Source: QHXW01 sp963847515 (GTDB taxonomy: Bacteria > Acidobacteriota > Terriglobia > Bryobacterales > Bryobacteraceae). Taken from it: a stretch of 64,000 bases of DNA. The notes beneath the pieces are model-generated. The model made no database searches and had not been told where the DNA came from. It saw only the letters and a program-made list of their open reading frames with translations. Location of the stretch: positions 248,001-312,000 of the forward strand of contig CAWKAA010000006.1 of assembly GCA_963847515.1 (NCBI GenBank). Direction: 5' to 3'. This document shows positions 25,119-35,000 of this stretch, piece after piece; within the stretch, counting starts at the first letter, position 1, and the number at the start of each line of letters is the position of its first letter. A program made the translations under genes and the position numbers.

Positions 25119-25907
25119 CTATTGCGGCGCGATCGCGATGGGCCGGATGGGAGATCCTGTGCCGCCGCGTATTTTGAGTGGCGCGGCGGCAAGGACGAAC
25201 TCGTACACACGATCGCGGGCCAGCTGTTCCAGGTTCAGGCATTCAAGAATATGTATCCCGTTCTCCACCAGCAGGTGTACATGCACCGGCATGGTGGGGG
25301 CCGGGACGAATTCGAAAGCGACAGTGTCTGAACCTGCGGCGAACACGCCTTTCGAACTGAGCCAGCGTGCCGCCGGCTCGCCCGGCCCGGGACCTTTCAC
25401 TTGGGAGATAAAGCGGGCCGGGTCTTCCCAATAACGTGCCCAACCGGTGCGGAGCAAAACGACATCGCCCGAGCGGATCTCGACTTGGTGGTCCCGCGCT
25501 GCCGCGTCTAAATGATCGGGAGTGATAGTGAAATCTAAAGGTAAAATGTCCACGCCCTGATGGCCTGCGATGTCCAGAAGGACGCCCCGCCGGAAAATTG
25601 GAGCGATCGTGTCCACTGACAGGCGCTCCAGTCCGCCGGAATAGGATTGGGCGACTTCGCCGCCATCCTGGAGCTTGCCATGACGCGAGAAATGACAGAG
25701 CGCGTCGATATGCGTGCCCACGTGGCCACCGAAAGCAAGCGCCTCGGATGCCGAGCTTGCGCCCGTGGTGGTCACATACTCGCCGTGCTTCTTGACCAGG
25801 CCGAACAGGTAAGGCGGATGTACGGGATGATGCGGCATGCCGATGAAATAAGGCTGGGCGAGGTCGTAGAGCTTGGCGGAGTTCAGCAGAGCGAGGAGAT
25901 CGGGCAT
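25119..25907 (-). CDS. Cyclase-family (kynurenine-formamidase-like) metal hydrolase
   Basis: A 262-residue cytoplasmic enzyme of the PF04199 family. The metal-binding signature is present as HVGTHIDALCH at 62-72, and the fold is otherwise complete (GDVVLLRTGWARYW, then SDTVAFEF). Members open amide or ester rings, such as N-formylkynurenine or isatin; which reaction occurs here cannot be told. The gene is alone on this strand, with a repeat-rich spacer upstream (25908-26116). Its 3' end abuts the DUF1328 gene. Confidence 0.85.
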   Translation of the reverse strand: MPDLLALLNSAKLYDLAQPYFIGMPHHPVHPPYLFGLVKKHGEYVTTTGASSASEALAFGGHVGTHIDALCHFSRHGKLQDGGEVAQSYSGGLERLSVDTIAPIFRRGVLLDIAGHQGVDILPLDFTITPDHLDAAARDHQVEIRSGDVVLLRTGWARYWEDPARFISQVKGPGPGEPAARWLSSKGVFAAGSDTVAFEFVPAPTMPVHVHLLVENGIHILECLNLEQLARDRVYEFVLAAAPLKIRGGTGSPIRPIAIAPQ

Positions 25908-25934
25908 AAGAGATTCAGGTTACCTCAGTGCGGG

Positions 25935-26094
25935 AAAAACGGGGACAGGCAGCACCGTCCACGCGCCGATGGGACGGATCAAGTAAACTCGCCATGACGC
26001 GGCTTGGGACGGTGAAGCCAGTCCCCGTTTTTCGATGACTGCTTCAGAGCGCCACTCGGCTTGGGCGGCGAAGCACGCCGTTTTTCGGCGACTG
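25935..26094. repeat. REP-like nested inverted repeat with a degenerate direct copy
   Basis: Outer arms AAAAACGGGGAC (25935-25946) and GTCCCCGTTTTT (26021-26032) are perfect inverted copies. Inner arms CACCGTCC (25953-25960) and GGACGGTG (26007-26014) are nested inside. The right half (26000-26041, starting CGGCTTGGGACGG) is repeated imperfectly at 26057-26094. The block fills most of the spacer between the cyclase and the DtxR-type gene. A long hairpin in either transcript is possible. Confidence 0.55.
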
Positions 26095-26116
26095 TTACAG
26101 GTAAAATCTAGGTAGC

Positions 26117-26791
26117 TTGAAGATCACGATTTCAAAAGAAAACTACCTTAAGACGATCGCGGAGGCCGAATCGGAGGGGGAAACGGTCATTGCCGCTACG
26201 TTGGCCCGATGGCTGAAGGTTTCGGCTCCGGCGGTCACCATGGCCATCCGGCGGCTAAAGCGCGACGATTTCATCCGCGTCGCCGGCGAAGGACAGATCA
26301 CACTGACGCGCTCTGGCCGGGCTATCGCGAATCGCCTTCTCACCCGTCATCACTTGATTGAACGCATGTTGACCGAGATTTTCGGCATGGAATGGTACAA
26401 AGTTCACGAAGAGGCGGAGCAGTTAGAGCACGCGGTATCGGCGGATTTCGAATACAAGCTGCGCGAGAAGTTGGGAAACGGAGAAGCGTGCCCGCACGGC
26501 AACCGCGTAGGCTTGGACACGCCGAACGACCGGCGGCGGCGCGGGCTGAAACCGCTCCACGAAGGCGAGCCGGACGAACGCCTGGCAGTGGTGAGCGTGT
26601 TCGAACGCGACCGGCGTCTGCTGGAGCACCTGGAGAAGCTGAATGTCCGGCCCGGCACTGCCATGAGCATAACGGCAACGAATCGAGACAAGCTCACAGT
26701 GGACGTAGATGGGCGATCGGTTCAGCTGGAACGGTCTGTGGCGGAGAGGGTCTGGGTAAGGCCAATGACCGCCAGCACCTCGCGCCGGTAG
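26117..26791 (+). CDS. DtxR/MntR-family metal-dependent transcriptional regulator
   Basis: A 224-residue repressor-type protein. An N-terminal winged helix-turn-helix covers about 1-65 (SAPAVTMAIRRLKRDDFIRV). The metal-binding and dimerisation domain follows (RHHLIERMLTEIFGMEWYKVHEEAEQLEHAVS), with the His and Glu residues expected to bind Mn(II) or Fe(II). A FeoA/SH3-like domain covers roughly 155-215. The residue choice does not let me separate Mn from Fe specificity. No metal transporter lies nearby. Its 3' end overlaps the convergent glycosyltransferase gene by 70 bases. Confidence 0.88.
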   Translation: MKITISKENYLKTIAEAESEGETVIAATLARWLKVSAPAVTMAIRRLKRDDFIRVAGEGQITLTRSGRAIANRLLTRHHLIERMLTEIFGMEWYKVHEEAEQLEHAVSADFEYKLREKLGNGEACPHGNRVGLDTPNDRRRRGLKPLHEGEPDERLAVVSVFERDRRLLEHLEKLNVRPGTAMSITATNRDKLTVDVDGRSVQLERSVAERVWVRPMTASTSRR

Positions 26792-27858
26792 CGCTCCAGC
26801 GTAAATTTTTCTTTCCAGGTTTCGTAGGCACGATCAGCGACATTGCGCAGCTCGCCGGGTGCCTGAAGCAGCGCCTCGAGTTTTGCGGCGAGCGCCTCTG
26901 CCGTGGGCGGCTCAACCAGGAATCCGGTCTTTTGGTTGATGACGATTTCCGGAATGCCACCCGAGGCGAATGCGACCACGGGAACGCGGGCTGAATAGGC
27001 TTCGAGAATGACGCGCGGCGTGGCGGTGCGGCTGGGCGACGGAACCACCAGGATGTCCAAGTCAGCGAGCACGGAGCCAACATCATCACGCCATCCCAGC
27101 AAGTCCACGGGCAGGTCCGCGGCCGACTGGCGCACGCGCTCGAAGTAACGATGGGCTTCCGGATTTCCAAACAGCGGCGCGCCGCAGACGACGAACTTGC
27201 ACGGGCACGATTTCTCATCCAGCAGCCTGGCGGCCGCCAGAAACTCCAATTGGCCGTTTTCAGGCGCGATGCGTCCGATGACTCCGATGCGTGGCTCGGC
27301 GTGCGACGCCGACCTGTCACAGTCCATTTCCGCGGCGCCATTGTAAATCACATGAAGACGGCCAGGGTCCATGTAGGGCCACAGGGGACGCGCGACATAG
27401 CGGCAGCAGGCAATGACGCGCGCTGAAGCGAACTGCAGGGAAAAGCCGGCGAGTTTTCGCGCGGATTCTTGGGTGAGATGGCTATGGCACTGGAATACAA
27501 GCGGCCGCCGTGATTTTCGCGCTGCCCAGGCTGCGGCCGGTAGCATACGCGGCCCGTTTACATAAATGAGATCTGCACGAGTTTCAGCCGCCAGACGGGA
27601 AATATCGAGAGCCAGCCGCGGCACATCCATACTGAAACGCAGAACGTCGAGTGACGTCTTGTGGCCGGACGGCAGAGGCGCTGCCTGAAGGGAATACACG
27701 GTGACGCCGAGATCGCGCAGTTTCTGGATCAGCTTGCCGTCGCCGGGAACCGCGCATGCCACGTGCGAGCCGGATGACTGAATCGCCGGCGCCAGATCCA
27801 GCAGGCATTGCTGCGCCCCTCCCAGATCGCTGAACTGATCGACGAACAGAAGGTTCAC
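26722..27858 (-). CDS. GT4-type glycosyltransferase
   Basis: A 378-residue GT-B glycosyltransferase. The N-terminus MNLLFVDQFSDLGGAQQCLLDLAP has the glycine loop of the acceptor domain. RIGVIGRIAPENGQLEFLAAARLL opens the donor domain, and PSPSRTATPRVILEAYSARVPVVAFASGG contains the nucleotide-sugar-binding acidic residues. Translation starts with GTG, overlapping the TGA of the O-antigen-ligase gene upstream (GTGA), so it is the third gene of a coupled wzz-ligase-transferase operon. The 3' end overlaps the convergent DtxR-type gene. Confidence 0.88.
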   Translation of the reverse strand: MNLLFVDQFSDLGGAQQCLLDLAPAIQSSGSHVACAVPGDGKLIQKLRDLGVTVYSLQAAPLPSGHKTSLDVLRFSMDVPRLALDISRLAAETRADLIYVNGPRMLPAAAWAARKSRRPLVFQCHSHLTQESARKLAGFSLQFASARVIACCRYVARPLWPYMDPGRLHVIYNGAAEMDCDRSASHAEPRIGVIGRIAPENGQLEFLAAARLLDEKSCPCKFVVCGAPLFGNPEAHRYFERVRQSAADLPVDLLGWRDDVGSVLADLDILVVPSPSRTATPRVILEAYSARVPVVAFASGGIPEIVINQKTGFLVEPPTAEALAAKLEALLQAPGELRNVADRAYETWKEKFTLERYRREVLAVIGLTQTLSATDRSS

Positions 27859-29267
27859 GGTGCGGACGCCCGGCCGGCTCTTACGGCCCAGGCTAGCACG
27901 AGGAAGTACACGGGCAGCACGCGCCAGTAGGTCAGCAGGTCAGCCGACAGCATCTGAACACACTCGCCCAACCAGAAGCAGAACATCCAGGTTCCGAAGA
28001 AGGCAGCGTCCGGGTTCGCATTCCGGGCGGCGCGGCGGGCAGCGTTCAAAATCGCGATATTGAACCAGACGAGTGTAGCCAGCCCGATGATGCCGGTTTC
28101 CACCAGCATGCTGAGGTACATGTTGTCGCTGATCACCTTCTGGCCGATGTAGTCGGAATAGGGAAGCGTTTTGTAGCCGATGCCGAAGACTGCGTGCAAG
28201 GGATGCGTGGCGAGAAATCTCAGCAGCACGCGCCAGCTCTCGAAGCGGCCCGAGAAAATATCCTCGCCATAGTCGAACAAGTAAATGACGGATCCGGAAA
28301 GCCGCTGCCACGCCGTCTGCACAATATGCGGCAAGAAATAGTAGCTCACAGCTGCGCCCGTGGTGATGGAAATTCCGAGCAGAGAAAGCGCCCCGCGCCA
28401 ACGAATGCGGGAGCGATCGAGCCATGCCAGAGCCACGAGCGCCACTAGAAGACAGACGACAGATGAACGCGAGTAGGAAAAGATCAAGGCAGCAAAGAAG
28501 AGCACGCCTCCCGCGACGAGTACAGGGCGCGAAATAGGCATTCTTTCCCGCCACCGAGTGAAGGCGACCGCGATCATCACCAGAAAAAAGACGCAGAAAT
28601 TGCCCAGCGTGCTGGCCTCGTAGAAAATGCCTTGGGCGCGTCGGTATACACCGGTCTCGGTCCAAATAAACTGCGGCCCGAATCCCGCGGGCGCCGGCAG
28701 CTGGTAGTAGAAATCGACGCACGCAATCGCGGCCGATGCCATCGCCACCCAGAACAGCGGACGCCAGAACGACGGATGGTCCTCCGGCCGCACATAGGCG
28801 GCGTAGAAAAACACGTAAACGCCGATGCCAAAGAGTAGGACTCGAGCCAGGGTCTGAAGGGCAATCTCGAGCCCGGAATAGAAGGCGGCAAACGCCGTGC
28901 TCGCCAGCAGAACGGAAAACAGGCACACCAGAGCGCGTAGGAACGGGCCGGCGGTTATGCGCCATTCGCGGATGTAGACCGCCCCGGCAAGAATTCCGAG
29001 AGCGGCAAACAGCAAGGATGGGTGCGGGCCTGAATCGCCGAGAGGAATGGGGAGCGGCGGGAGCAGCAGCGCGGTCGCCATGAATCCAGCGATCCAGCGA
29101 TGCGGCGCAGCCAGTGTCCACCAAGCGAGAATCGCGAGCGCGACGGGCGCGGCTATCGCGGCGCGCGAAGTGAGAGAAGGCGCGGACGTCACCAGCGCCG
29201 CATAGCCGCCAATCGCGAGGGAGATGAAAACCCAATGCGGGGGCTGGGCTCGCCGGACCTCAGTCAT
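27855..29267 (-). CDS. O-antigen ligase/polymerase-family membrane protein
   Basis: A 470-residue protein with about a dozen hydrophobic helices. The Wzy_C/RfaL region is visible as RAQGIFYEASTLGNFCVFFLV followed by FSYSRSSVVCLLVAL and, after the periplasmic loop, GYKTLPYSDYIGQKVISDNMYL. It should join or polymerise undecaprenyl-linked saccharide at the periplasmic face. It overlaps the Wzz-like gene upstream by 8 bases and the glycosyltransferase downstream by 4. Its last 36 codons exist as a second, dead copy at 23565-23675. Confidence 0.85.
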   Translation of the reverse strand: MTEVRRAQPPHWVFISLAIGGYAALVTSAPSLTSRAAIAAPVALAILAWWTLAAPHRWIAGFMATALLLPPLPIPLGDSGPHPSLLFAALGILAGAVYIREWRITAGPFLRALVCLFSVLLASTAFAAFYSGLEIALQTLARVLLFGIGVYVFFYAAYVRPEDHPSFWRPLFWVAMASAAIACVDFYYQLPAPAGFGPQFIWTETGVYRRAQGIFYEASTLGNFCVFFLVMIAVAFTRWRERMPISRPVLVAGGVLFFAALIFSYSRSSVVCLLVALVALAWLDRSRIRWRGALSLLGISITTGAAVSYYFLPHIVQTAWQRLSGSVIYLFDYGEDIFSGRFESWRVLLRFLATHPLHAVFGIGYKTLPYSDYIGQKVISDNMYLSMLVETGIIGLATLVWFNIAILNAARRAARNANPDAAFFGTWMFCFWLGECVQMLSADLLTYWRVLPVYFLVLAWAVRAGRASAP

Positions 29268-30150
29268 TGCCGGTCTTAACGCGCGCCAGTTGCAGTGAAC
29301 GCGGCGTAGCGGATTTTTCGAGGCTGAAATTCAATTCCAGGGTCAGGTACAACAGGGAGGACACCAGGGCGACCAGGAGTGCGGCCAGCAGCATGACCGG
29401 GACGTTGGGCCATGCAGGACGCTCCGGAACCACGCCGGGATCCACAATTCGTAGCCTTTCACCGCGTTTGACGGACGCGGATCGAGCCTCATCCAGTTCC
29501 TTCTCGGCGGCGTCGAACGATTCGCGCGCCGCTGCGCGCTCTGCTTGCGCCGCGCCGACGTTTGCTGCGCGGTCTGCCGTCCCGCTCACTGGCTCGGTGG
29601 AAACGCGCGCCCAGCCGCGCTCGGCCTGCTCCATCCGGGCACGGGCTTCATCCAGATGCTTTTGGCCGTCGGCGATCACTTCGGTTTCGATGTCGCGTGA
29701 GAGATCGCGCGTTACCTTAACGGTTTGTTGGGCGACATACAGCGCCAGCGCTTGTGCTTGCAGGGGATCCTGGAGCGTGACGACGATTTCGAGGATCTTG
29801 GTATTGCGCGGCATGCTGACCTTGAGCACCGAGCGCTTAAAGGCGTCCAGGGACTTGGGGTGCTGGAGTTTGCAGTGATCGAGGGAGTCGAGAAACAGGC
29901 GGTCGCCCGAGGCTACCAGTTCGTAGCTCTTGAGCGACTCGATATAGACGGGGCTCACGGCAACGGCGATGCGCGAATCGCTTCCTTCCGGCGGCTCGAT
30001 CATGATGCGCGCCGTTGCGGTATAGTACGCTGGCGTGAACAAAGCTACGGCGAAGGCGAGGGCCACCGCGACCCCGCAGGCCGCCGCAATCACGCGCCAT
30101 CGGCGGCGCAGGTGCTCGACGTAGCGAAACATTTCGAAAGCTTCCGGCAT
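29260..30150 (-). CDS. Wzz-like chain-length/exopolysaccharide transport protein, copy B
   Basis: A 296-residue inner-membrane protein with helices near 22-40 and 250-270 and a periplasmic coiled-coil-rich part in between. PAYYTATARIMIEPPEGSD after the first helix and DPGVVPERPAWPN before the second are the Wzz/PCP hallmarks; there is no kinase domain. It is paralogous to copy A at 19313-20188 along its whole length. It is the first gene of a coupled operon with ligase and GT4 transferase and is divergent from a third ligase-type gene with only 29 bases between the starts, so both promoters must be packed into or around that gap. Confidence 0.85.
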   Translation of the reverse strand: MPEAFEMFRYVEHLRRRWRVIAAACGVAVALAFAVALFTPAYYTATARIMIEPPEGSDSRIAVAVSPVYIESLKSYELVASGDRLFLDSLDHCKLQHPKSLDAFKRSVLKVSMPRNTKILEIVVTLQDPLQAQALALYVAQQTVKVTRDLSRDIETEVIADGQKHLDEARARMEQAERGWARVSTEPVSGTADRAANVGAAQAERAAARESFDAAEKELDEARSASVKRGERLRIVDPGVVPERPAWPNVPVMLLAALLVALVSSLLYLTLELNFSLEKSATPRSLQLARVKTGND

Positions 30151-30179
30151 TTGGCCCGCTTGTGGGATAGTGTAGCGGA

Positions 30180-32006
30180 GTGGCGATCCTCTTGTCCGCC
30201 ATCCTGGCGTTACTTCCGTTAACTCTTGCTCCGAGTTTACTTTTTTACTACGACATTACGCCTAAGATCGTGGTGCTGCTCAGTGGCACGGCCATCGGGC
30301 TGATACTGGCGTTGCGCGAGATACGAGCCCGGTCACCGGAGCTGCGAACATTTGCAATGCTGCTCGTGGCGCAAGGGGCGTCCCTGGCGATCTCAACTGC
30401 ATTTTCAAGCGACGCGGCGCTCTCGATTGGAGGCAGCACCTGGCGGCGGTTCGGCCTCATCACGCAAGCAGCAATTCTGCTGCTTGCTTGGTTTGCCGCG
30501 CAGTTTGCCACGGGCGATCCCGGGCGAGTGCGGCAACTGCTGCGCGCGATCGCAGTTGCGGGAATTCCGGCAGCGATTTACGGGATCTTCCAGTACTTCG
30601 GCTGGGATCCGTTGATCGATCGGAGCTTGTACCACATTGGCGAAGCGCCGCTGACGATCGCGCGCCCGCCGGGAACGCTGGGTTATGTCAGCTACTTCGC
30701 GACCTATTTGCTATCGGTCATTTTCGCTGGAGCCGCTTTGATTCTGACGGAGGAATCTCGCTGGTGGAAGGTCACGGGAGCGGTGGCCGGCGTACTGGGC
30801 GCGGCGGCGGTGACGCTTACCGGCACACGAGCGGCGCTTATTGGGCTCGCGGCGGGCTTGCTATTTCTGGCCCTCTGCCTAAGGCGGCGAGTACGCGCGG
30901 GCGTTTTGGCGGCGTGCGCGATTGCTATTTTCGGTATGGCGGGTTTCTATCTTTCACCGGCCGGGCAAATGCTGCGGAGCCGAATGCGCTGGTTCTCTGA
31001 GGATCCTTGGGGAGGCGGGCGGCTGTTTTTGTGGCGTGACTCGCTCCGCATGTGTGGTTCGAGGTGGCCGCTGGGATTCGGTCCAGAGACCTTCTCTGTC
31101 CATTTCCCGCGATACGTGTCGCCGGAGCTGGCGCGTTTGTATCCCGGGTTTTACCAAGAGTCACCCCACAATATTTTTATCGATGGGCTGGCGGGCCAAG
31201 GCGTACCGGGATTCGCAATATTGATCGGACTCACCGCGCTGGCGTTCTATTCGATTTGGAAGACGCGCCTTCGGACGGAGGCTGCCGCAGTGGGGTCCGC
31301 GCTGGTGGCGCTATTGATCAGCCAGGAATTTACTAGTTTTACGGCGTCGACTGCAGCGTTTTTCTATGTGACGGTCGCCTTAGCGGTGGCTCTGGCATCC
31401 GAGCCGATAGTCCTTCCGGCAGGCAGAGGCGGGCCGATCAGGACCGTTTGCTTCTGTTTACTGGCGGCGCTATTCATCGCCTTCGCCGTCGCGCTGGCGG
31501 GCACGGACGCCGGGCTCGAACGCGTGGACCGCCTCATTCGCGCCGGCAAACCTGCTGAAGCGGCCACGCTCTACGCGACGATCCGGCGATGGCAGCCTCC
31601 GGGTGTACGGACGGACCTGTGGTATTCGCAAGCTATGGCCGGGGCTTCGCAGAGAGCTCAAAATCGCGTGGAGTCGCTTGAGGCGGCACAACAGGCATTA
31701 GCGGCTGCCGTTCGGGCGTCCCGGAGTTCAGATGAGCCACAGAACGCCTGGCTCAACCTTGCGGTCTTTTACGGACGGCAGAACGACCGGGTGCATACCG
31801 AGCAGAGCCTGCGCGCCGCCATTTCGTGTGCGCCCAACTGGTTCAAGCCGCACTGGCTGCTTGCGGAAGTGTTACGCGCGCAGCGCAGACTGCAGGAGGC
31901 TCGCACCGAGGCAACGCTCGCAGCGGACCTGGATGGCGGAAAAGACGCGCAAGTGGCGCGCACCGCACAGGAAATTCTCACGGAAGCCAACACTTCTAGA
32001 AAGTAA
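30180..32006 (+). CDS. O-antigen ligase-type protein with a C-terminal TPR-like domain
   Basis: A 608-residue protein starting with GTG. Residues 1 to about 430 contain roughly a dozen hydrophobic helices; the ligase signature is in PPGTLGYVSYFATYLLSVIF, LTGTRAALIGLAAGLLFLAL and, in the periplasmic loop, ESPHNIFIDGLAGQGVPGF with the conserved His. The last 150 residues are soluble and helical (EAATLYATIRRWQPPGV, NAWLNLAVFYGRQNDRVHTE), consistent with tetratricopeptide-like repeats. Such ligase-TPR proteins join polysaccharide or glycosylate surface proteins; the acceptor is unknown. No good Shine-Dalgarno sequence precedes the GTG. Confidence 0.82.
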   Translation: MAILLSAILALLPLTLAPSLLFYYDITPKIVVLLSGTAIGLILALREIRARSPELRTFAMLLVAQGASLAISTAFSSDAALSIGGSTWRRFGLITQAAILLLAWFAAQFATGDPGRVRQLLRAIAVAGIPAAIYGIFQYFGWDPLIDRSLYHIGEAPLTIARPPGTLGYVSYFATYLLSVIFAGAALILTEESRWWKVTGAVAGVLGAAAVTLTGTRAALIGLAAGLLFLALCLRRRVRAGVLAACAIAIFGMAGFYLSPAGQMLRSRMRWFSEDPWGGGRLFLWRDSLRMCGSRWPLGFGPETFSVHFPRYVSPELARLYPGFYQESPHNIFIDGLAGQGVPGFAILIGLTALAFYSIWKTRLRTEAAAVGSALVALLISQEFTSFTASTAAFFYVTVALAVALASEPIVLPAGRGGPIRTVCFCLLAALFIAFAVALAGTDAGLERVDRLIRAGKPAEAATLYATIRRWQPPGVRTDLWYSQAMAGASQRAQNRVESLEAAQQALAAAVRASRSSDEPQNAWLNLAVFYGRQNDRVHTEQSLRAAISCAPNWFKPHWLLAEVLRAQRRLQEARTEATLAADLDGGKDAQVARTAQEILTEANTSRK

Positions 32007-32025
32007 CTCTTTTACCGCTGCGTGA

Positions 32026-35000
32026 TCAAAATTCCACGCGCGCACCCACCTGGAAGGCGCGAGGCCCGCCGGACCCGAAAACCTGGCCGGCGCGGCTGGT
32101 GGGTTGGCCGAAGGAGACCGGGCTGGTCAGATCGTAGCTATAGCCTCCCAGGTTGGCGTAATTGCAAGCGTTGAACACCTCGCCGAACACTTTCAGCGTC
32201 ACATGCTCGCGCCAGACCCTGAACTTCTTGGTAACGCGGAAATCCTCCGAGGTGAAGTTGCGGCCCCAGCTAAAATTGGTGGGCACCGTAAGCAAAGGAA
32301 TCGGCTGGCCGATAGGGGTTTTTTTGCCGCCGTACTGCTGGTTAAAGGCATTGACAGCCGAGATCAGATCGCTTGTGCCCTTGGTGATATTGAATTGGTT
32401 GTAGCCGGCGCCGGGCAAAGGAACGCCACCCTGATCGTTTCCGCTGCCGTCGCCATAAAGATCGAGTCCACCGCCGATGAACGGCTGAACCGGGCCGCGC
32501 GTCGCGAAGGTGGTGATGGTTGAGATTTCGAAGCCCCAAGGAAGCTGATAGGTTCCGGAGAACGTGAGGCTCTGGCGGCCCATTTGAGGGCCATTGCTTG
32601 CGAACCAGTTGCTGTCCAGGGCAATACCGTTGAACCCTTGTAGGTCTTGATACGCGTACGACGCAACGAAAGAGAGGTGGTGCGTCAAGCGCTTGTCTAC
32701 GCGGACCAGCAGGCCTTTGTAAGTGGACCGGCCGCCGCTGATATCGAAGGTCATCTCACCGGTGGAGCACTCGGCCGCGGGATCGCCGGCCTGTGCCGCG
32801 CTGGTGCACGCGGGAATTACGGGCCCGGCGGCGGAATAAAAGTGATTGAGATCAGCGTTTCGGATGCGCTCGTGCAGAAAGTGCCGATACACGAAATCGG
32901 CGCTGACGCTCAGATCGGAGGTGATCTGCCGCTGGATGCCAATGGAAGCCTGCTGTGAAAGAGGCGGCTGGAAATCCGGAACAAACATATCCAGCCCCGG
33001 CGCCTGCTTGAAGATATTGATATTGCGGATGGTCAAGTCGGTATTGGTGGGGTTCTGATGGAGCTGCTGCGCGGCTCCGGCCCGCAATGCCGGAAGGACG
33101 GCCACCAGATCGGCGCCGGTGAATACCGTGGGGAAAGTCGAGAAATTGCCGACCTGCAAAGGGCTGGGGAGCTGCGCATTAATACTGAAAATCTGGTCGA
33201 TGGTAGAGAAAAAGTTGGAATCACCCAGAAGAACTCGTCCTGTCCCGAGCGGACCAATGGCGGCGCGCTCCAGCAGCCGGACCTCGAGGTTCATGGTGTC
33301 GTAGTAAATGCCGCCGCCGCCGCGGATCACGGTTTTGTTGTCGTGGCCGACGTTCCAGGCAAAGCCCAACGCCGGACTCCAGTTATTGGGGGCATGTTGT
33401 TCATGGCCCAGGCCATTGGCTCCCAGGATGGGCTGCAGGTATTGCGGCTTGGTCAGGTCGAAATTCAGAAGATTACTTTCATACGACCAGCCCAGACCGT
33501 AGATCAGCGTGAAGTTGGGCCGCATCTTCCAGGTGTCCTGCGCGTAGAAGTGGAAACGGTGATTGTGGTCGGCGTTGCCGCGGTTGTAAGAGGGGGGCTG
33601 ATTGATGTCGCCGACACCAGTCGCGAATCCGGCAACGGGCAACTGCAGGACATCCTGCAAGGTGGTGAACGACGAGGGAATCTTAACGGCGAAGGCTCCC
33701 AGCCCCACTGAGGTTATGTAGCTGTTATAGGCCTGGACGTCCTCCGGAGAGTACAGAACTACGCCGGCCGGCTCGGCATATGCGTAGGTCCCGGTACCCT
33801 GCTGATATTCCCATTCGCCGCCCAGTCTGAGGCTATGCGCGCCTTTTTGCAGAGTCACGTTGTCGGCGAAAATGTGGCGGCGTAGCACACGGCTCTGCGG
33901 CGTATTGTTGGCGTCATTGCCGATCTGGAAACCGCCTACGCTGTGAATGTTGAACTGGGGCCCGCCCAGGTCAAAACAGGGCGCCGGGCAGATGGATGCC
34001 GTTGGAGTGTTCTTCTTGTTATCCCAGAAAGTCATGGAGTAGCGAAACTCGTTCACTACCGACGGCGTAAACGCGCTGATCAGGGAAAAGACACCTGAGT
34101 CGGCGTAGTTGGTGTTAACGCCCCAGTTTGAAGGCTGGCTGTTGGAGCTAGGCGAGTAAGCGTTGTTGCCGTCATGTGAGTAGCGAAGGAAGGCGGAGTG
34201 CTTCTCGTTGATCCGGTAATCGAAGCGCTGTGTGAACTGGTTGCTGTTGTAGGGAACAGTGGCATTGCTCAAGAAGGCCGAAAACAAGGGATCGGTCGGC
34301 TCAGTGCTATACACGCCGCGCTGGTTGATGTGTTCGTAGCTGGAGAAGAAGAAGAGCTTGTCTTTCTTGATCGGCCCGCCGAAGTAAAAGCCGGGCTGAC
34401 GGCGCGCGAAGAACGGGTCAGGCTGGAGCGGGTCGCGCTGCAGGTAAGGGTAGGCGGACATATTGTGATCACGGAAATAGAAGAATCCGGAACCGTGAAA
34501 TTCATTAGTGCCGGATCGCGTGATCACATTCACAGCACCCCCGGCCGTGATGCCGGTGGAGAGATCGAAGTTCGCCGAGGACACCTGGAATTCCTGGACC
34601 ACTTCCTGCGAAAAGTTCTGCTGCGTCCCGCCTGTGACGGAATCATTTACGGTGGCTCCATCCACAGTGATGCGAACCGATTCCGACCCTGCACCCAAAA
34701 TATTCACATCGAACTGCCGGTTGTATTCGCCGATGCTCGCGGGCGATACGGATACGCCCGGCTGCAACTGAGCCAGTTGCAGAAAGCTGCGGCCGTTGAG
34801 CGGCAGGTCGTCAATCTGCTGCTTAGTGACCACGCCGTCGATGGTGTGGCGGTCGTACGCAAGCTGTGCTGCCAGCGCTTCGACCGTGACCACTTCCGAG
34901 GACTGCCCGAGCTGGAGATGCACATCAGCGGTTGCGATGGCGCCGGTTTCAACAGGGATTACCTCGATTTGTGTCCGGAATCCTTTTGCCTCGCACCGGA

